Source of the DNA: Brumimicrobium ulvae
Lineage (GTDB): Bacteria; Bacteroidota; Bacteroidia; Flavobacteriales_D; Crocinitomicaceae
Reading direction: 5' to 3'
Length of the DNA: 64,000 nt
Assembly (NCBI RefSeq): GCF_947504225.1
Contig: NZ_CANNGT010000006.1
Location: 62,001-126,000 of the forward strand
Shown here: positions 54,038-62,572 of the stretch, piece after piece
How the letters are laid out: every line of letters starts with the position of its first letter
How positions within the stretch are numbered: the stretch's first letter is position 1
Position numbers and translations under genes: made by a program
Notes under the pieces: model-generated
Told to the model about the DNA's origin: nothing
Databases searched by the model: none
Seen by the model: only the letters and a program-made list of their open reading frames with translations

Positions 54038-55555
54038 TTAGTTTTTAATGAAATTTTTCGTTTTTTCTATCACAGGATATAGAGGCTTATCCTCTATGAT
54101 GTCTGGTATTATTCCTTCTAAATTAGTGATAATTTTTTGACTTTTACTTGATAAACGATCAAAAATACCTAAATATTTAACTGCCTGATATATAGCAACT
54201 AACTCAACACTCATCACTTGGAATGCATTTTCAATGGTACGGCTCGCCATTTGTGCTGCATTAGTCCCCATACTTACAATGTCTTGATTGTCATTGTTAC
54301 AAGGAATCGAATGGATGTACATTGAAGTTGATAAGGCCTGATTTTCAGCAGTTGTAGAAGTTGATGTAAACTGAGCTCCTTGCACACCATAGTTTAACCC
54401 AAGCACACCTCTATTGACAAATGGTGGGAGAATTTCATTTATTTTAGCATTCAACAAATAATTCAATTGACGATCGGCCAACATAGTCATGCGGGTCACT
54501 ACCAATTTCAATTTGTCCATTTCTAAGGAAACATAATCACCATGGAAATTCCCTCCATGAAAAACTTGCTCTACATCACTATCAATAATCGGATTATCAT
54601 TTGCAGAATTAAGTTCTCCTTCCAAAACTTTACCTACATTTTCAATGGTGTCATATACAGGTCCTAAAATCTGTGGAATACAACGTATAGAATAGTATTC
54701 TTGAACTTTTTCCTTAAAAATAACTTCGTTATTCTCTCCTGTATATAAATGCTGTTCCCTTTTTTTCGTCAGCTGACTATCTTTAAGGTGGTTGCGCATT
54801 TCTTCTGCAATAGTTGACTGTCCAACATGTAATTTAGCTGAATTCAACTCAACAGAAAAATGATCATCGTAAGCCTCTACGATTTCATTAATCAATGCAG
54901 AACAATTCATAGACCATTGCAACAACTTAGTGGCATTGTGATAATTGATCAACCCAATTCCAGTCATCGCTGAAGTTCCATTCATCAGCGCTAGTCCTTC
55001 TCGTAATGTTACTTGAATGGGTTCAATTCCCTCCTTCTTAAATACCTCTGCAGTAGCTTGTCTTTTATTTTTGAAAATCACTTCACCTTCACCTATTAGA
55101 ACCAAGGCCAAATGTGCCAATTGAACCAAGTCTCCACTTGCTCCTACACCACCGTGCTCTAATATTACTGGGTAAATCTCTTTATTGATCAAAGTTGTCA
55201 ACACCTCAATTACACTTGGATGAACTCCTGATTTTGCTTTACTGAGCGAATTTAATCGTGCAATCATTGTTGCGCGAACGAAGTCATCTGGCATAGGTTT
55301 TCCTGCACCAGAAGCGTGACTTCTTATTAAATTATATTGCAATTGAATCCTATCTTCGTCTGAAACACGGTATTGCGCCATAGGTCCAAATCCTGTATTG
55401 ACTCCATATATCACTTTGTCCGCAGAAAAACTTTTCAAAAACGTGTAGTTTTTATCAATACTTTCAAGGAGGTTCTCATGAATTGTTAAAGATTTAGTTT
55501 TCTCTACGAGACTTATAAAATCTTTAGTATTCAAAAATTTGTTTAAGACGATCAT
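54038..55555 (-). CDS. Aromatic ammonia-lyase (tyrosine ammonia-lyase-like)
   Basis: A 505-residue member of the histidine/phenylalanine/tyrosine ammonia-lyase family. The MIO cofactor triad Ala139-Ser140-Gly141 is in GGVGASGDLVQL, and the selectivity segment NLIRSHASGAGKP near 75-87 has His80 where phenylalanine-specific enzymes have Phe. From memory it strongly resembles the characterised tyrosine ammonia-lyase of Flavobacterium johnsoniae (GVNTGFGPMAQYR, SANDNPIID, NNDNQDIVSMGTN). It would convert tyrosine to 4-coumarate, the pigment starter. It heads the leftward operon behind a putative promoter at 55605. Histidine specificity is the alternative, but the context is against it. Confidence 0.92.
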   Translation of the reverse strand: MIVLNKFLNTKDFISLVEKTKSLTIHENLLESIDKNYTFLKSFSADKVIYGVNTGFGPMAQYRVSDEDRIQLQYNLIRSHASGAGKPMPDDFVRATMIARLNSLSKAKSGVHPSVIEVLTTLINKEIYPVILEHGGVGASGDLVQLAHLALVLIGEGEVIFKNKRQATAEVFKKEGIEPIQVTLREGLALMNGTSAMTGIGLINYHNATKLLQWSMNCSALINEIVEAYDDHFSVELNSAKLHVGQSTIAEEMRNHLKDSQLTKKREQHLYTGENNEVIFKEKVQEYYSIRCIPQILGPVYDTIENVGKVLEGELNSANDNPIIDSDVEQVFHGGNFHGDYVSLEMDKLKLVVTRMTMLADRQLNYLLNAKINEILPPFVNRGVLGLNYGVQGAQFTSTSTTAENQALSTSMYIHSIPCNNDNQDIVSMGTNAAQMASRTIENAFQVMSVELVAIYQAVKYLGIFDRLSSKSQKIITNLEGIIPDIIEDKPLYPVIEKTKNFIKN

Positions 55556-55568
55556 TTAGATAATTTTG
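55538..55568 (+). promoter_or_regulatory. Promoter of the rightward pigment arm (TTTG-N19-TAATTTTG)
   Basis: TTTG (55538-55541), exactly 19 bases, then TAATTTTG (55561-55568): both boxes and the spacing match the Bacteroidota promoter. It would start transcription near 55575, 60 bases ahead of the halogenase-like gene. The -33 box lies inside the first codons of the opposite ammonia-lyase gene. Confidence 0.65.
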
Positions 55569-55604
55569 TTTGACATAAATAAGTGTGCTCAATTGTAAAG
55601 CATG

Positions 55605-55612
55605 CAAATATA
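55605..55612 (-). promoter_or_regulatory. Putative -7 box of the leftward pigment arm
   Basis: On the minus strand this is TATATTTG, matching TAnnTTTG, 50 bases upstream of the ammonia-lyase ATG. No TTG occurs at the expected -33 distance. With the plus-strand promoter at 55538 it would give transcripts that overlap at their 5' ends. Confidence 0.42.
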
Positions 55613-55634
55613 TAAATGTTTTTTTTGTGATGAA

Positions 55635-56879
55635 ATGAAAATAGAAGAAGTTGATGTTCTTGTTATTGGAGCCGGACCTTCGGGAAGTGTTTCATCTGCC
55701 TATCTCAATAGTCAAAATGTAAAAGTCAAAGTTGTTGAGAAAGCAAAGTTCCCTAGGCCTGTAATCGGTGAAAGTCTTATACCTAGAGTGATGGATCATT
55801 TTGAAGAAGTAGGTCTCATCCCTGCGATAAAAGCTGCCGGATTTGAAAAAAAATGGGGTGCTCGATTTATTCGCAATGAAGAAACTTGTGTTTTTGATTT
55901 TAGCGACAAGTTTGGTGAAGGATGGGATTGGACATGGCAAGTTCCTAGAGCAGATTTTGATCTGGTCATTGCCAACGAGGTCCAACGTCAAGGGGTTGAT
56001 ATTGAATTCGAATCTGAAGTCGTTGATGTCCAATTTGAAGGAAGTGATTCGATAACCACGATACAGGATAAAGAAGGGCAACAAAAACAAATCAAAGCTA
56101 AGTTTATTATTGACTCTAGTGGGTATGGAAGAGTGCTTCCTAACCTTATGAATTTAGACGCTCCTTCAACAATTACTGGAAATTCCTCAATTTTCACACA
56201 CACTTTAGACATTAACAGACCCGAAGGTGAAGAGGGAACAATGATTACATTTGATATTATCGAAACCAAAGTTTGGTTTTGGGTGATTCCTTTCTCCAAT
56301 GGGGTTTCTAGTTTAGGGGTTGTTGGCCCTACCGAATACATCGAAAGCCTTTCAAAAGAAGGTGACTCTGAAGCTGCAATTCGAAAAGTCATTGCGTCTT
56401 CCAAACATTACAAAGAAAGATTCATCGACAATAAATTTCTTTTTAAACCAGTAATGCTTAAAAACTACTCTTGTTCTGTTCGTCAACTTTATGGAAAAGG
56501 ATATGCCTTAACAGGAAATAGTTCAGGATTTTTAGACCCTGTTTTTTCATCTGGAGTTGCATTCGCTACTGAATCTGGAATATTGTCTGCAAAACTAATT
56601 ACCCGTCAGTTAAATGGTGAAGAAGTAGACTGGGAAAAAGAATATGCCGAATACATTAAAAAAGGAGTTGATGTATTTTCTACCTATGTTAGCGAATGGT
56701 ATACAGGAAACTTACAGAAGATATTTTTTCACCAACCTGCAGATGCCGAAGTTAAACGTAAAATATGTGCTGTTTTAGCAGGATATGTTTGGAATGAAGA
56801 CAATCCATTTGTAAAAAAACACCACAGAGCAATAAAAGGGATGGCCTATACCATTGATTTACTCGCAAATAAAGAATAA
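55635..56879 (+). CDS. Flavin-dependent halogenase-like monooxygenase
   Basis: A 414-residue FAD enzyme of the tryptophan-halogenase/monooxygenase superfamily. The dinucleotide motif GAGPSG is at 12-17, followed by VVEKAKFPRPVIGESLIPRV near 33-52. A Lys pair (72-73) in GFEKKWGARF sits where phenolic halogenases have the catalytic Lys, and WFWVIP near 216 matches the WxWxIP halogenase signature. It therefore may chlorinate or hydroxylate the aryl ring. Halogenated flexirubins are known. The frame extends upstream to 55602, but the ATG at 55635 gives the canonical N-terminus. It leads the rightward arm and is 2 bases before the dehydratase. Confidence 0.87.
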   Translation: MKIEEVDVLVIGAGPSGSVSSAYLNSQNVKVKVVEKAKFPRPVIGESLIPRVMDHFEEVGLIPAIKAAGFEKKWGARFIRNEETCVFDFSDKFGEGWDWTWQVPRADFDLVIANEVQRQGVDIEFESEVVDVQFEGSDSITTIQDKEGQQKQIKAKFIIDSSGYGRVLPNLMNLDAPSTITGNSSIFTHTLDINRPEGEEGTMITFDIIETKVWFWVIPFSNGVSSLGVVGPTEYIESLSKEGDSEAAIRKVIASSKHYKERFIDNKFLFKPVMLKNYSCSVRQLYGKGYALTGNSSGFLDPVFSSGVAFATESGILSAKLITRQLNGEEVDWEKEYAEYIKKGVDVFSTYVSEWYTGNLQKIFFHQPADAEVKRKICAVLAGYVWNEDNPFVKKHHRAIKGMAYTIDLLANKE

Positions 56880-56881
56880 AT

Positions 56882-57253
56882 ATGTTATTAGAAGGATTTT
56901 ATACCTTAAACAAGATAGAGCAACTTAAGGATCAAGAGTTTGAAGCTTTTATTCATCTGAATAAAGACCATGACATTTTTAAAGGTCATTTCCCAGGCAA
57001 CCCTGTTACTCCTGGCGTTTGTATGCTTCAGATATTAAAAGAAATAACCGCTCAGATTGTGGAACAAAAGTTGGTAATGAAAAGCTCTAGTAACATAAAG
57101 TTTATGGCGCTCATTAATCCAGAAAAAACACCTGACTTAAGGTTAAACATTGTAATTAAGACAGATGCAGAGGGTGAAGTTCATGTAAAAAACGTATGTT
57201 ACTTTGATGATACGGTAGCTCTAAAAATGGGCGTAAAATATTCAATCAAATAA
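56882..57253 (+). CDS. Hotdog-fold dehydratase-like protein, Glu replaced by Gln
   Basis: A 123-residue FabZ/FabA-type hotdog protein. The HFPGNPVTPGV motif has the catalytic His36, but the acidic partner 14 residues later (Glu in FabZ, Asp in FabA) reads Gln50 in GVCMLQILKE. It should remove water from the 3-hydroxyacyl-ACP during polyene formation; the Gln could mean an altered mechanism, or a related thioesterase-like or partner role. I believe Gln is recurrent in flexirubin dehydratases but cannot check. It is 2 bases after the halogenase-like gene and 3 before the small secreted protein. Confidence 0.82.
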   Translation: MLLEGFYTLNKIEQLKDQEFEAFIHLNKDHDIFKGHFPGNPVTPGVCMLQILKEITAQIVEQKLVMKSSSNIKFMALINPEKTPDLRLNIVIKTDAEGEVHVKNVCYFDDTVALKMGVKYSIK

Positions 57254-57256
57254 TCC

Positions 57257-57739
57257 ATGAAAACATTTTTATTCTTAACCACTCTATTTTTCATTACTTC
57301 GCAAAGCATAGAGGAAATACGAAGCGCCTTCCACAAAGCACATCATAGCAAAGAATCTGCAGTAGAATTCAATTCAACAGTTGCACAGATTAAATTACTT
57401 AATGAAGACCTATATTCTGCTTATCTTGGCGCATCAGAAGCATTACTTTCGAAATTTGGTAGTTCACCTGGAGAAAAGTTAAAACTTTTCAAATCAGGTA
57501 AAGCACATCTTGAAAAAGCTGTAGAAAATCAACCCCAAAACATTGAAATCAGGATGATTCGTTTAATTATTCAACACAACGCCCCTCCAATTTTAAAGTA
57601 CAACAAAGAAATTGAAACGGATAAAGCGTTTATAATACAGCATTTTAGTTCAGCAAATGCAGAGGTCAAGAAGTTTATTCAAAAAACGGCCAAAAGCACA
57701 GGTGTTTTCACGCAGGAAGAATTAACAAAAATCAAGTAA
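57257..57739 (+). CDS. Small secreted protein of the pigment operon, unknown
   Basis: A 160-residue protein with a signal-like N-terminus (MKTFLFLTTLFFITSQS) and an otherwise helical mature part (LNEDLYSAYLGASEALLSK, KAHLEKAVENQPQNIEIRMI), which resembles one or two TPR-like units. I know no function. It lies 3 bases after the dehydratase and 6 before the GT2 gene, so it belongs to the rightward operon and probably acts in the periplasm on the pigment or its carrier. It does not look like LolA, which many such clusters carry at a comparable position. Confidence 0.75.
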   Translation: MKTFLFLTTLFFITSQSIEEIRSAFHKAHHSKESAVEFNSTVAQIKLLNEDLYSAYLGASEALLSKFGSSPGEKLKLFKSGKAHLEKAVENQPQNIEIRMIRLIIQHNAPPILKYNKEIETDKAFIIQHFSSANAEVKKFIQKTAKSTGVFTQEELTKIK

Positions 57740-57745
57740 CTGATA

Positions 57746-58912
57746 ATGACAAGCGAATTGGAAAAAGAATATGCTTACTGTGTTATTATTCCAACTTATA
57801 ATAATGAGAACACTTTAAAACGCGTTATTGACGGTGTTTTAGAATATATTCTTCCACAGGAAATCATCATCGTTAATGATGGTTCTACAGACCGTACTCC
57901 GGAAATTTTAAAAGCCTATCCTGAAATTACTCAAATTCATTTCCCCAAAAATCAAGGGAAAGGATTAGGGTTGCGAAAAGGATTTAAAAAGGCTTTGGAA
58001 ATGGGATTTTCGCATGCCATTTCCATAGATTCTGACGGGCAACATTTCCCTGATGACATTCCTCTTTTGATGTCAGCATCAAAAGAAGCACCAGAGACTT
58101 TGTTAATTGGTTCACGCAACATGCAACAAGAAGGTGTTCCTTCAAAAAGCAGTTTTGGAAATAAATTTTCTAACTTTTGGTTTTGGTTTGAAACGGGTAG
58201 GAAGCTTGATGACACACAGTCAGGGTTTAGGCTTTACCCTATTTCTATTATGCCTAAAAAATGGTTGACCAAAAAATTTGAATTTGAGATTGAATGCATT
58301 GTTCGATCAGCTTGGAAAGGAATTTCGGTAGTCAACATCCCCATTCAAATCAAATACGATGAGTCAGAAAGGGTTAGTCACTTTAGACCCTTCAAAGATT
58401 TCACAAGAATCAGTATACTCAACACTGTTCTTGTGGCAATCACCATTCTTTACATTATTCCACGATCATTTTTTAGATTATTTAAAAAAAAAAGCCTTCG
58501 TGAATTCATAAAAGAGGATGTCTTGGGCAGCAATGATAGTCCGAAAATTAAATCTGCATCATTAGCTTTAGGGGTCTTTATAGGAATTATTCCAATTTGG
58601 GGATTTCAAACCATCGCTGTGCTATTTCTTGCTGTTAGCTTTAGATTAAATAAACTCTTGGCTTTTGCAGCATCAAACATCAGTATTCCCCCAATGATTC
58701 CATTCATTGTAATTGCCGCATTGAAAATAGGAAGCTTGGTTTTGAACAGTGATATTGACGATGAAGAAGTATCAAAGATTGTCGATTTTAAAAATCATAT
58801 TGTTGAATACTTGATAGGGAGTATTATCTTAGCGAGCTTTACAGCATTACTTGTAGGATTTGTTAGTTACTTTTTACTCAAAAAATTCGATAAGAATAAA
58901 GAAACACTATGA
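57746..58912 (+). CDS. GT2 glycosyltransferase fused to DUF2062
   Basis: A 388-residue fusion. Residues about 1-230 are a family 2 glycosyltransferase: VIIPTYNNENTLKRVIDGVL, IVNDGSTDRT, SIDSDGQHFPDDI (the DxD metal site) and DTQSGFRLYP. Residues about 245-380 hold the DUF2062 domain with three membrane segments (SLALGVFIGIIPIWGFQTIAV, ASNISIPPMIPFIVIAAL). Such GT2-DUF2062 proteins are regular members of flexirubin and aryl-polyene clusters, where they may glycosylate the lipid or act as a flippase-linked transferase. The stop overlaps the next start by 4 bases (ATGA). Confidence 0.88.
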   Translation: MTSELEKEYAYCVIIPTYNNENTLKRVIDGVLEYILPQEIIIVNDGSTDRTPEILKAYPEITQIHFPKNQGKGLGLRKGFKKALEMGFSHAISIDSDGQHFPDDIPLLMSASKEAPETLLIGSRNMQQEGVPSKSSFGNKFSNFWFWFETGRKLDDTQSGFRLYPISIMPKKWLTKKFEFEIECIVRSAWKGISVVNIPIQIKYDESERVSHFRPFKDFTRISILNTVLVAITILYIIPRSFFRLFKKKSLREFIKEDVLGSNDSPKIKSASLALGVFIGIIPIWGFQTIAVLFLAVSFRLNKLLAFAASNISIPPMIPFIVIAALKIGSLVLNSDIDDEEVSKIVDFKNHIVEYLIGSIILASFTALLVGFVSYFLLKKFDKNKETL

Positions 58913-61900
58913 TTCACTTTTTTACGAACACCTATTTCAAAATACAAAAGAAAAGAATGGCCTTTTTCTTTCTTGTCCTGGTGGGCCTATCCAGTTGTAT
59001 TTATTTTGCTACACGTATCAACTTTGATGAAGACATCACGAATATTCTTCCTCAAGGAGAAGAAAACGACATTACCGCTAAAGTTTTACAACAACTCAAC
59101 TTCTCTGATAAAATCACAGTTATGGTCAAGGCCAAAAACAGCCAAGGCTTTAATCAAATTGCAGATGTTGCTCAGCATTTTCTTGACTCTTTAGCGCAAG
59201 ATTCGCTTTTTTATACGGACGTACAAGGAAAAGTAAACGCAGACCAAATTGACGAAACATTTTCATTGGTCTATGACCATCTTCCCCATTTTTTGGATAC
59301 AAATGACTACAAAAGAATAGCAAAAAAGCTGAGTAAAGACAGTATAGATCATAAAATCCAAAGTAATTACAACACTTTAATTTCTCCCACAGGAATTGTG
59401 GCCCGAGAATTTATCTTAAAAGATCCACTAGGGCTTTCATTCATCGGACTTAATAAATTAAAAGAATTAGGGGTTTCCAAAGATTTCATTATCAACAATG
59501 GATTTATCAGTACTGCAGACAGCTCAACACTCCTGCTTTTTGTCACTCCAACTTATCCAGGAACCGACACCAAAATGAATGAAGGCTTTGTAGACCGTCT
59601 ATATGCCTATCAAAATGCCATCAACAATCAATATTCAGAAGTTGCGGAGATCACTTATTTCGGTTCACCATTTATTGCTTTGGCCAATGCCCGACAAATC
59701 AAAACTGACATTCAAAGCACGGTTGTTTTCTCCATTGCCATTTTAATGTTGATTCTGATCTTGTTTTACAAAAAGATTTTCATTCCAATCATATTATTTA
59801 TCCCCGCAATTTGCGGTGCTTCATTAGCATTGGCTATTGTTTACTTTATCAATGATTCAATTTCAGCAATCTCAATTAGCATTGGCGCAATTTTACTGGG
59901 AATTACGGTCGATTATTCCTTGCATATCATTACGCATTATCGTGAACATACCGATATCAAAGCGCTTTATAAAAGTGTGACCAAGCCGATTCTTACCAGC
60001 AGTATTACCACAGCGGTAGCTTTTCTATGCCTCTTATTTGTCAACTCGAAAGTATTGCAAGATTTGGGAATATTTGCTTCGATTAGTGTTATTTCGTCTG
60101 CTTTCTTTGCTTTATTGATTGTCCCCCATTTGTACAAACCGCACTCCAACATCAAAGAAACTATCCTTGATCGTTTTGCAGGACATTCATTCGAAAAGAA
60201 TAAAGTACTGATCATTGTAACAGTAATCGCAGTTGTTTTTGGAGCATTTACCTTTTCGAAAGTTCGTTTCAATAACAATATTGCCGATTTAAACTATGTT
60301 CCCGAAGCCATGAAAGCTTCTGAACAACAATTAGAAAGTTTAGGAAGTATAGGGGCCAAAAGCATTTATTTATCTGTTTATTCAGACACCACAGAGTCAC
60401 TATTGCATCTAAACAATAGTATTGAACGCCAATTGAAGCAACTTCAAACAGAAGGAATTGTAGAAGATTACACTTCGGTGGGTGCCGTTCTACTTTCTAA
60501 AGAAAATCAACATAGAAAACTAGACCAGTGGAATGACTTTTGGGCCGAGCAAGGAGTAGACAGTATTGTCCAAAGGGTCAATCAAGCAGCTATAAAACTA
60601 GGATTTAACGAAAGTGCTTTCCAATCCTTAGAAACTTTATTGAATAAAGAATACGATATTTTAAGTTTTGAAGACTATGAAACGATGAATACCTTGTTTC
60701 TGGATGAATTTTATGCCAACAAAGATGGATTTCAAACCCTCTCCACAATTGTCAAAACAGACAGTATAAATCGTGAAAAAGCCATAGAAGCTTTGGCCCA
60801 AAACAATTTAATTATCATTGATCGTAAACACCTCAACGAACAGTTTTTAGGGCAAATCAAAGAGGATTTTAAAAGTTTAATGAATTATTCATTTATTGCT
60901 GTGTTTATTATACTTTTATTTTTCTTCAGAAGGGTCGAATTAGCACTATTGAGTATTGTACCAATTGTTTTAACAGGATTGGTTACCACAGGATTTATCT
61001 ACATATTAGACTTAGAACTAAACATATTCAGCACCATTGTGACCACATTAGTTTTAGGGTTGGGAATAGATTTTAGTATTTTCATGACCAGCGGACTTCA
61101 GCAAAAGTACACCACCGGAGAGCACCATTTGAAAGTGTACAGGACTTCAATTCTTTTGGCCGTCTTGACCACTATTCTTTCCATTGGAGTATTGATATTT
61201 GCAAAACATCCTGCTTTAAAATCCATATCATTAATTTCATTGATTGGAATCACTGCAGCGATGTTGATTACTTTCTCCCTCTACCCTTTACTCTTCAAAA
61301 CCTTTATCGAAAATAGGCCTAAAAAAGGAAAGTCTCCCATCAGTTTTAGGTTGTTCATCACCGCTATTTTCTCTTTCTTTTATTATGGAGCTGGAGGTGT
61401 TATCTATTCACTTTTAGGTATTGTTTTTATGTTATTATTTCCCATGAAAAAGGAAAAAAAGCAAATTTGGTATAGAAAAGTTATTGCTTTGTTCATCAAA
61501 TCAGTAATGTATTCCAATTATGGTGTAATCAACAAAGTCAGAAATCCACACAAGGAAAAATTTGACCGACCAGCGATCATCATTCCGAATCACTCCTCTT
61601 TTTTAGACACCTTGTCTATAGGATTCTTACCCACTTCATTTATATTCCTTGTTAATGATTGGGTTTATAACTCTCCAATTTTCGGAAAAGCAGTTCAGTT
61701 AGCTGGTTATTATCCTGTATCGAATGGACTTGAAGAAGGAGAAGAGCAACTCATAGCAATGATCAAAAAAGGAAATTCACTCATTATATTCCCTGAAGGA
61801 ACCCGTTCATTGACCAGTGATATTGGACGTTTCCACAAAGGTGCTTTCCATTTGGCTCAAAAGTATAACATCGATATTGTCTCCTTGTACATTCATGGAA

Positions 61901-62571
61901 ATTCAAACCTCCTACCGAAAGGAGATTTCATTATTTATGATGGAAAACATACTATAGAAATTGGAGAAAGAATTTCATTCGAAACAACAGATCCTGAAGC
62001 AAGCCTGCGGGATATCACAAAATCAATAAGTGCAAAGTTTAAATCCAGGTTTCAATCCTTGCGTTATGAGTTAGAAGATGAAAACTATTTCAAACAAAAA
62101 ATTAAACTTAATTTTCTTTACAAAAGCAATGATGTAGTTCGACAAGCCAAGGAAGAATTTGAAATGAATAAGCGCCTTTATTATGAAATCAATCCTATGC
62201 TTGCTGCAAATGCCAGAATATTAAGAATAGGAGAAGATGTAGGAATATGGGATTTAATGTTAACACTTCAACAAGCTAAGAGAAGAGTTACAACATACAT
62301 TGAAAATGATGCATTACGAAACATTGCAAAACAAAGTTATTTATTGCAAAAAAGAAGAATTCAATACATTGAAGAAATCTCTTTAACAAACACTGAAGTT
62401 CTGCTACTTACAACGGAAATAAGTACTGACTTTTTAAATCATTTATTACAGCAAAATCACTTTAAGCAAATAATTGTGGTTTCTGAAATTGATAAACATT
62501 CAGTTTTCCTTAAATTTGGATATATTTTACAACACAATACAAAAAACTATTACATCCTAAAGCGCACTTAA
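58909..62571 (+). CDS. Three-part MMPL exporter / acyltransferase / methyltransferase-like protein
   Basis: A 1220-residue fusion. Residues about 1-800 are an MMPL/RND-type exporter with about 12 membrane helices in two halves, each with a large extracytoplasmic loop (ISIGAILLGITVDYSLH and LGLGIDFSIFMTSG carry the functional Asp of helix 4 and 10). Residues about 870-1060 are a PlsC-type acyltransferase, with NHSSFLD (His894, Asp899) and FPEGTRS near 962. The C-terminal 140 residues resemble a SAM methyltransferase (VTTYIENDALRNIA), but the usual GxGxG is missing (RIGEDVGIWD). I recall the same layout in other Bacteroidota flexirubin clusters. It would move the lipid-linked pigment across the membrane and acylate it. 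Confidence 0.87.
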   Translation: MIHFFTNTYFKIQKKRMAFFFLVLVGLSSCIYFATRINFDEDITNILPQGEENDITAKVLQQLNFSDKITVMVKAKNSQGFNQIADVAQHFLDSLAQDSLFYTDVQGKVNADQIDETFSLVYDHLPHFLDTNDYKRIAKKLSKDSIDHKIQSNYNTLISPTGIVAREFILKDPLGLSFIGLNKLKELGVSKDFIINNGFISTADSSTLLLFVTPTYPGTDTKMNEGFVDRLYAYQNAINNQYSEVAEITYFGSPFIALANARQIKTDIQSTVVFSIAILMLILILFYKKIFIPIILFIPAICGASLALAIVYFINDSISAISISIGAILLGITVDYSLHIITHYREHTDIKALYKSVTKPILTSSITTAVAFLCLLFVNSKVLQDLGIFASISVISSAFFALLIVPHLYKPHSNIKETILDRFAGHSFEKNKVLIIVTVIAVVFGAFTFSKVRFNNNIADLNYVPEAMKASEQQLESLGSIGAKSIYLSVYSDTTESLLHLNNSIERQLKQLQTEGIVEDYTSVGAVLLSKENQHRKLDQWNDFWAEQGVDSIVQRVNQAAIKLGFNESAFQSLETLLNKEYDILSFEDYETMNTLFLDEFYANKDGFQTLSTIVKTDSINREKAIEALAQNNLIIIDRKHLNEQFLGQIKEDFKSLMNYSFIAVFIILLFFFRRVELALLSIVPIVLTGLVTTGFIYILDLELNIFSTIVTTLVLGLGIDFSIFMTSGLQQKYTTGEHHLKVYRTSILLAVLTTILSIGVLIFAKHPALKSISLISLIGITAAMLITFSLYPLLFKTFIENRPKKGKSPISFRLFITAIFSFFYYGAGGVIYSLLGIVFMLLFPMKKEKKQIWYRKVIALFIKSVMYSNYGVINKVRNPHKEKFDRPAIIIPNHSSFLDTLSIGFLPTSFIFLVNDWVYNSPIFGKAVQLAGYYPVSNGLEEGEEQLIAMIKKGNSLIIFPEGTRSLTSDIGRFHKGAFHLAQKYNIDIVSLYIHGNSNLLPKGDFIIYDGKHTIEIGERISFETTDPEASLRDITKSISAKFKSRFQSLRYELEDENYFKQKIKLNFLYKSNDVVRQAKEEFEMNKRLYYEINPMLAANARILRIGEDVGIWDLMLTLQQAKRRVTTYIENDALRNIAKQSYLLQKRRIQYIEEISLTNTEVLLLTTEISTDFLNHLLQQNHFKQIIVVSEIDKHSVFLKFGYILQHNTKNYYILKRT

Positions 62572-62572
62572 A

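Noticed and set aside
54038-55555. Histidine utilisation (hutH)
   Set aside because: The fold is shared, but there are no hutU, hutI or hutG genes and the gene is first in a pigment operon.
55692-56404. Long minus-strand open frames (132 and 138 codons)
   Set aside because: Both are antisense to the halogenase-like gene, with no independent support; the plus-strand product has clear FAD and halogenase motifs.
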